From an uncultured Bryobacterales bacterium (GTDB lineage: Bacteria > Acidobacteriota > Terriglobia > Bryobacterales > UBA6623), in assembly GCA_951813065.1 (NCBI GenBank), contig CATOTH010000005.1:186001-250000 (forward strand): a stretch of 64,000 nucleotides of DNA. The letters run 5' to 3'. This document shows positions 61,395 through 64,000 of this stretch, piece by piece (the first letter of the stretch is position 1; every line of letters begins with the position of its first letter). Below the pieces are notes generated by a model. The model was given only the letters and a program-made list of their open reading frames with translations. It was not told the DNA's origin and ran no database searches. A program made the translations under genes and the position numbers.

Positions 61395-62738
61395 TCAGGT
61401 CGCTTCGTCCCCCTCGAACGGATCCCCGCAGGGCTCCACATCCAGGTGCATGCCATTGACTGAGAGCACACGCACCCTCTGTCCGGCAGCCACGGCGGTG
61501 GCCGACCGCGCGTTCCACAGCTCGCCATGCACGAACACGGAACCGGAGGGATCCAGGGCGGTGCGAACTTCGCCGATCTCGCCCACCATCGCCTCGCTGC
61601 CCGTTGCCACCTTGAATCGAAACGAGCGGATGGCAAGTTGCAGCAGGAACACGCTGAGCAGGGCAAACGGCAGCGTGATCGCCACTGCCGTAAACCAACC
61701 GATCTGCAGTTCAGGGACATCGGTGTCGACAAGGATCACGATCCCCAAGACCATCGCGACCACGCCGCCGGTTGCCAGAATTCCGTTCACCGGGGTCATC
61801 GCCTCGATGACAAAGAAGGCCAGCGCAAGGACAATCAGTACGACTCCGGCGATGTTGATCGGCAGCAGTGACATGGCCATCAGGCCAACAATCAGAAAAA
61901 CCCCCCCGATAACTGCCGGGAAGATGAGCCCCGGGTTTGTGAACTCGATATAGATCCCAGCCAGTCCGAGAACCAGCACCAGGATGGCGATTGTCGGGTT
62001 GATCAGCGGGAGCAAGACACGCTGGCGAAGGTTCGGGGCGTAGAAGTAAGGTTCCGCGCCAGCTAGATCCAGAACTTCAGACTGGCCGTCGAAGCGCGTG
62101 ATCGTCTGGCCGTCGAGTTGCCGCATCAGATCATCCAGATCCTGGGCGATGAACTCGATCAAGTTGGCCTCCAATGCGTCCTCCTCGGTGAAGGACTTGC
62201 TCTCGAGAACAGCCTCGACCGCGAGTTCGCTGTTGCGACCGCGCTTGTCGGTCACCGCCCGCAGCGAAGCGGCAGTGTCGTTCTCGATCTTCTGCTTCAT
62301 CGTGCCCTCGAGTTCTCCGCCCAGCGCAAGGACAGGATGCGCAGCTCCGGTGTTCGTGCCCGGGGCCATCGCGGCAACATCGGCCGAGACGAGGATGATG
62401 AAGCCGGCGGACGCGGCGTGGCCCCCGCTGGGAGACACGTAGGCGACGACCGGTACGGACGAGGCGAGAATCGATTGAACGATCTCATTGGTCGAATCCA
62501 GAAGCCCTCCCGGCGTGTCGATCCGCAACACGACAGCCGCGTCGCCAGCCTCGGCCGCCTGCTGCAATCCCTGGGAGACGATCTCGTGCGTGAGAGGGTG
62601 GATGACGGTATTCAGCTCCAGGACCAAGACGGACTTGGACTGGGCCGCGCCCGGGGCAATCCAGAGCAACGCCCCAACTGCCGCAAGCGCGCTGCTTGCG
62701 AGCCACCGGCGAGCCGCAGTACCGCGCACTACCTCCAT
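61395..62738 (-). CDS. NfeD-family protein with ClpP-like serine protease domain
   Basis: A 447-aa long-form NfeD. Signal peptide, then a ClpP/S49-like protease domain: LRIDTPGGLLDSTNEIV and SPSGGHAASAGFIIL (catalytic Ser); a downstream Lys in the KIENDTAASLRAVTDKRGRN region. Four to six TM helices (LLPLINPTIAILVLVLGLA onward), and a C-terminal OB domain (VGEIGEVRTALDPSG). Known to cleave stomatin tails in Pyrococcus; paired here with the slipin gene. Confidence 0.93.
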   Translation of the reverse strand: MEVVRGTAARRWLASSALAAVGALLWIAPGAAQSKSVLVLELNTVIHPLTHEIVSQGLQQAAEAGDAAVVLRIDTPGGLLDSTNEIVQSILASSVPVVAYVSPSGGHAASAGFIILVSADVAAMAPGTNTGAAHPVLALGGELEGTMKQKIENDTAASLRAVTDKRGRNSELAVEAVLESKSFTEEDALEANLIEFIAQDLDDLMRQLDGQTITRFDGQSEVLDLAGAEPYFYAPNLRQRVLLPLINPTIAILVLVLGLAGIYIEFTNPGLIFPAVIGGVFLIVGLMAMSLLPINIAGVVLIVLALAFFVIEAMTPVNGILATGGVVAMVLGIVILVDTDVPELQIGWFTAVAITLPFALLSVFLLQLAIRSFRFKVATGSEAMVGEIGEVRTALDPSGSVFVHGELWNARSATAVAAGQRVRVLSVNGMHLDVEPCGDPFEGDEAT

Positions 62739-63414
62739 CGATGTCCTAAGTCTAATTCAGTTTCCGATGTTGGCGCGATTCATGGCCGGCAGCGCTCGGC
62801 ATCCATCTTCCAAGCCTGGCCCGCCTGGTCGGATGTCCCCCCAAGACGGCGAGCGTGGACTCCCGGGACGGCAACCGGTCCTAGCGCCTTGACACACTGA
62901 ATACCGGGCAATGGTTCTGTGTCGAAAGAAGGGGTGCGGATTGAGCTCCGCATTCTGAAGACGGAGACGGTGAGGTGGCTGTGACGGGAGTTGCAGCGGG
63001 AATGCCAATGGCAACCGAAAACTGCACACCGTTGGGAAGAGGCCCGCTGCGGGTTTAGCGGACTTCTCCCAACCGTTCCGGAGGAGCTTGAGGCGGCTGG
63101 CCGGGGGCGCGGAGCGATCCCTGGGACCGTTCCCCGCGCTGGAACTGGCGGATGCGAACTCGGTTCGGCGCGAGTTCGTGTACTCGGGCGTGGCCGCCGG
63201 GCAGTGAGGCGTTGCGATCGTCGCTGGCGAGAGTGCGCGCAGTTCCGCCTAGGCGCCGCGGTTCTGCCATAACGCTTTGCGTTCAGCCCGAGGGAAATGG
63301 TCGATTCTCAGCGGCGCGCCGTCGGAATCCCGCTATGCAACAATTGGGGCGCTCTAGCGCTGTATCGCAGGCCATGTGCAGCCTGCGAATGCCGTGAGAA
63401 CCAGCGGTAGCTCC
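62739..63414. other. Gene-poor region between NfeD and the SNF transporter
   Basis: About 675 bp. I see no convincing gene. It contains an inverted repeat, GTTGGGA (63031-63037) and TCCCAAC (63067-63073). An isolated TTGACA occurs at about 62896 without a matching -10 at the usual distance. Confidence 0.4.
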
Positions 63415-64000
63415 ATGGAATTAAGGCGGTTCGGATCCCGGTGGACCATGATGCTGGCCATGCTCGGCATGGCCGTCGGCACAGGCAATATATGGCGGTT
63501 CCCGCGGATCGCCGCCAAGAACGGAGGTGGCGAATTCCTCGTAGCTTGGATCGTCTTCCTGTTCCTTTGGTCGATTCCGCTGATTCTCTTGGAATTCGGC
63601 ATGGGCCGCAAGACCCGTTCCGGCCCCATACGGGCATTCGTGAGGCTCGCGGGGCCCAGATGGGCCTGGACCGGGGCGATGGTGGTCTGCGTCTGCTCCG
63701 GAATCCTCTGCTACTACTCCGTCGTTGCAGGCTGGACGGTCCGCTATGCGGTCGCCGCGATTGGAGGCGGCCTGTCGTCTACGGTTCCTGGCGCATTCTG
63801 GAGCGACTTCACGTCTTCGGCTCTGCCCGCTGTCTGCCACGCCGTGATGCTCGGGCTGGCCGTGCTCGTCGTGGCGAAGGGAGTTTCGGCGATCGAGCGG
63901 GTCGCGACAGTCCTCATGCCTGCGCTGATCGTTCTGGTACTCGTGCTCGTTGCCCGCGCGGTGACGCTGCCAGGGGCGTCTGACGGCATCGCGTACCTGT
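63415..64000 (+). CDS. Sodium:neurotransmitter symporter (SNF) family transporter, 3' end cut by window edge
   Basis: 195 codons of a LeuT-fold Na+-dependent amino-acid/amine transporter. The TM1 signature GMAVGTGNIWRFPRIAAKNGG (key GNIWRFP) is visible, then TM2 FLVAWIVFLFLWSIPLILLE, and TM3-TM5. ATG 63415 is used; GTG 63394 is also in frame. The open frame runs to the window end. Confidence 0.93.
   Translation, partial: MELRRFGSRWTMMLAMLGMAVGTGNIWRFPRIAAKNGGGEFLVAWIVFLFLWSIPLILLEFGMGRKTRSGPIRAFVRLAGPRWAWTGAMVVCVCSGILCYYSVVAGWTVRYAVAAIGGGLSSTVPGAFWSDFTSSALPAVCHAVMLGLAVLVVAKGVSAIERVATVLMPALIVLVLVLVARAVTLPGASDGIAYL

Overview
This is a GC-rich, densely coded 64 kb chromosomal window, most likely from an Acidobacteriota bacterium, possibly of the Solibacter/Bryobacterales type. 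The assignment is an inference. It rests on a large TonB receptor with an N-terminal carboxypeptidase-regulatory domain, several Tat-exported Gfo/Idh/MocA oxidoreductases, sulfatases of the C-x-P-x-R type, PQQ-propeller proteins, and an ECF sigma/anti-sigma/DUF4252-like trio. There is no rRNA, no tRNA I could recognise, no CRISPR array and no intact transposase.

Layout. 1-2755: 3'-truncated GMP synthase (guaA), then a Phd/PIN toxin-antitoxin pair with a visible operator. 2791-7734: exported catabolic genes (isomerase, amidohydrolase, two Gfo/Idh/MocA proteins). 7998-13111: membrane hydrolase, SPOR-like secreted protein, groES-groEL, NmrA-type reductase. 13135-19416: sulfatase divergent from a Gfo/Idh/MocA gene, then the TonB receptor; a decayed second receptor tail lies at about 19540-19770. 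19807-25109: haem/copper-type TPR protein, two small secreted proteins, quinoprotein dehydrogenase. 25135-31533: MATE pump, esterase, HupE-like protein, NHL lipoprotein, sigma/anti-sigma/DUF4252-like genes. 31537-41715: M16 protease, guaB, Gfo/Idh/MocA, second sulfatase, a pantothenate operon (DUF2520 reductase, panB, panC) and an orphan B12-binding subunit.

41716-44790 looks like an accessory island: a headless gene remnant, an AAA ATPase overlapping a DUF4276 (TOPRIM-like) gene, and two long stretches without recognisable genes. This ATPase/nuclease-like pair is the best candidate for an under-described, possibly anti-phage, system. 44791-50036 is a four-gene co-directional run (two PQQ-propeller proteins, a short ANL-ligase-like protein, an NTF2-like protein). 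A second toxin-antitoxin pair (AbrB/PIN) follows. 51025-64000 is mainly housekeeping: AtuA-like protein, Lon-N protein, SDR, aroK, LolD-like ATPase, recD2, folD, rsgA, SPOR protein, a slipin/NfeD pair and the start of an SNF-family transporter.

Together the genes suggest a heterotroph that binds polymers or glycans at the outer membrane, removes sulfate groups, and oxidises or isomerises sugars in the periplasm with Tat-exported enzymes and quinoproteins. A recurring regulatory feature is a TANNNT-like -10 box 4-8 nt before a start codon with no Shine-Dalgarno sequence, which suggests leaderless transcripts are common.
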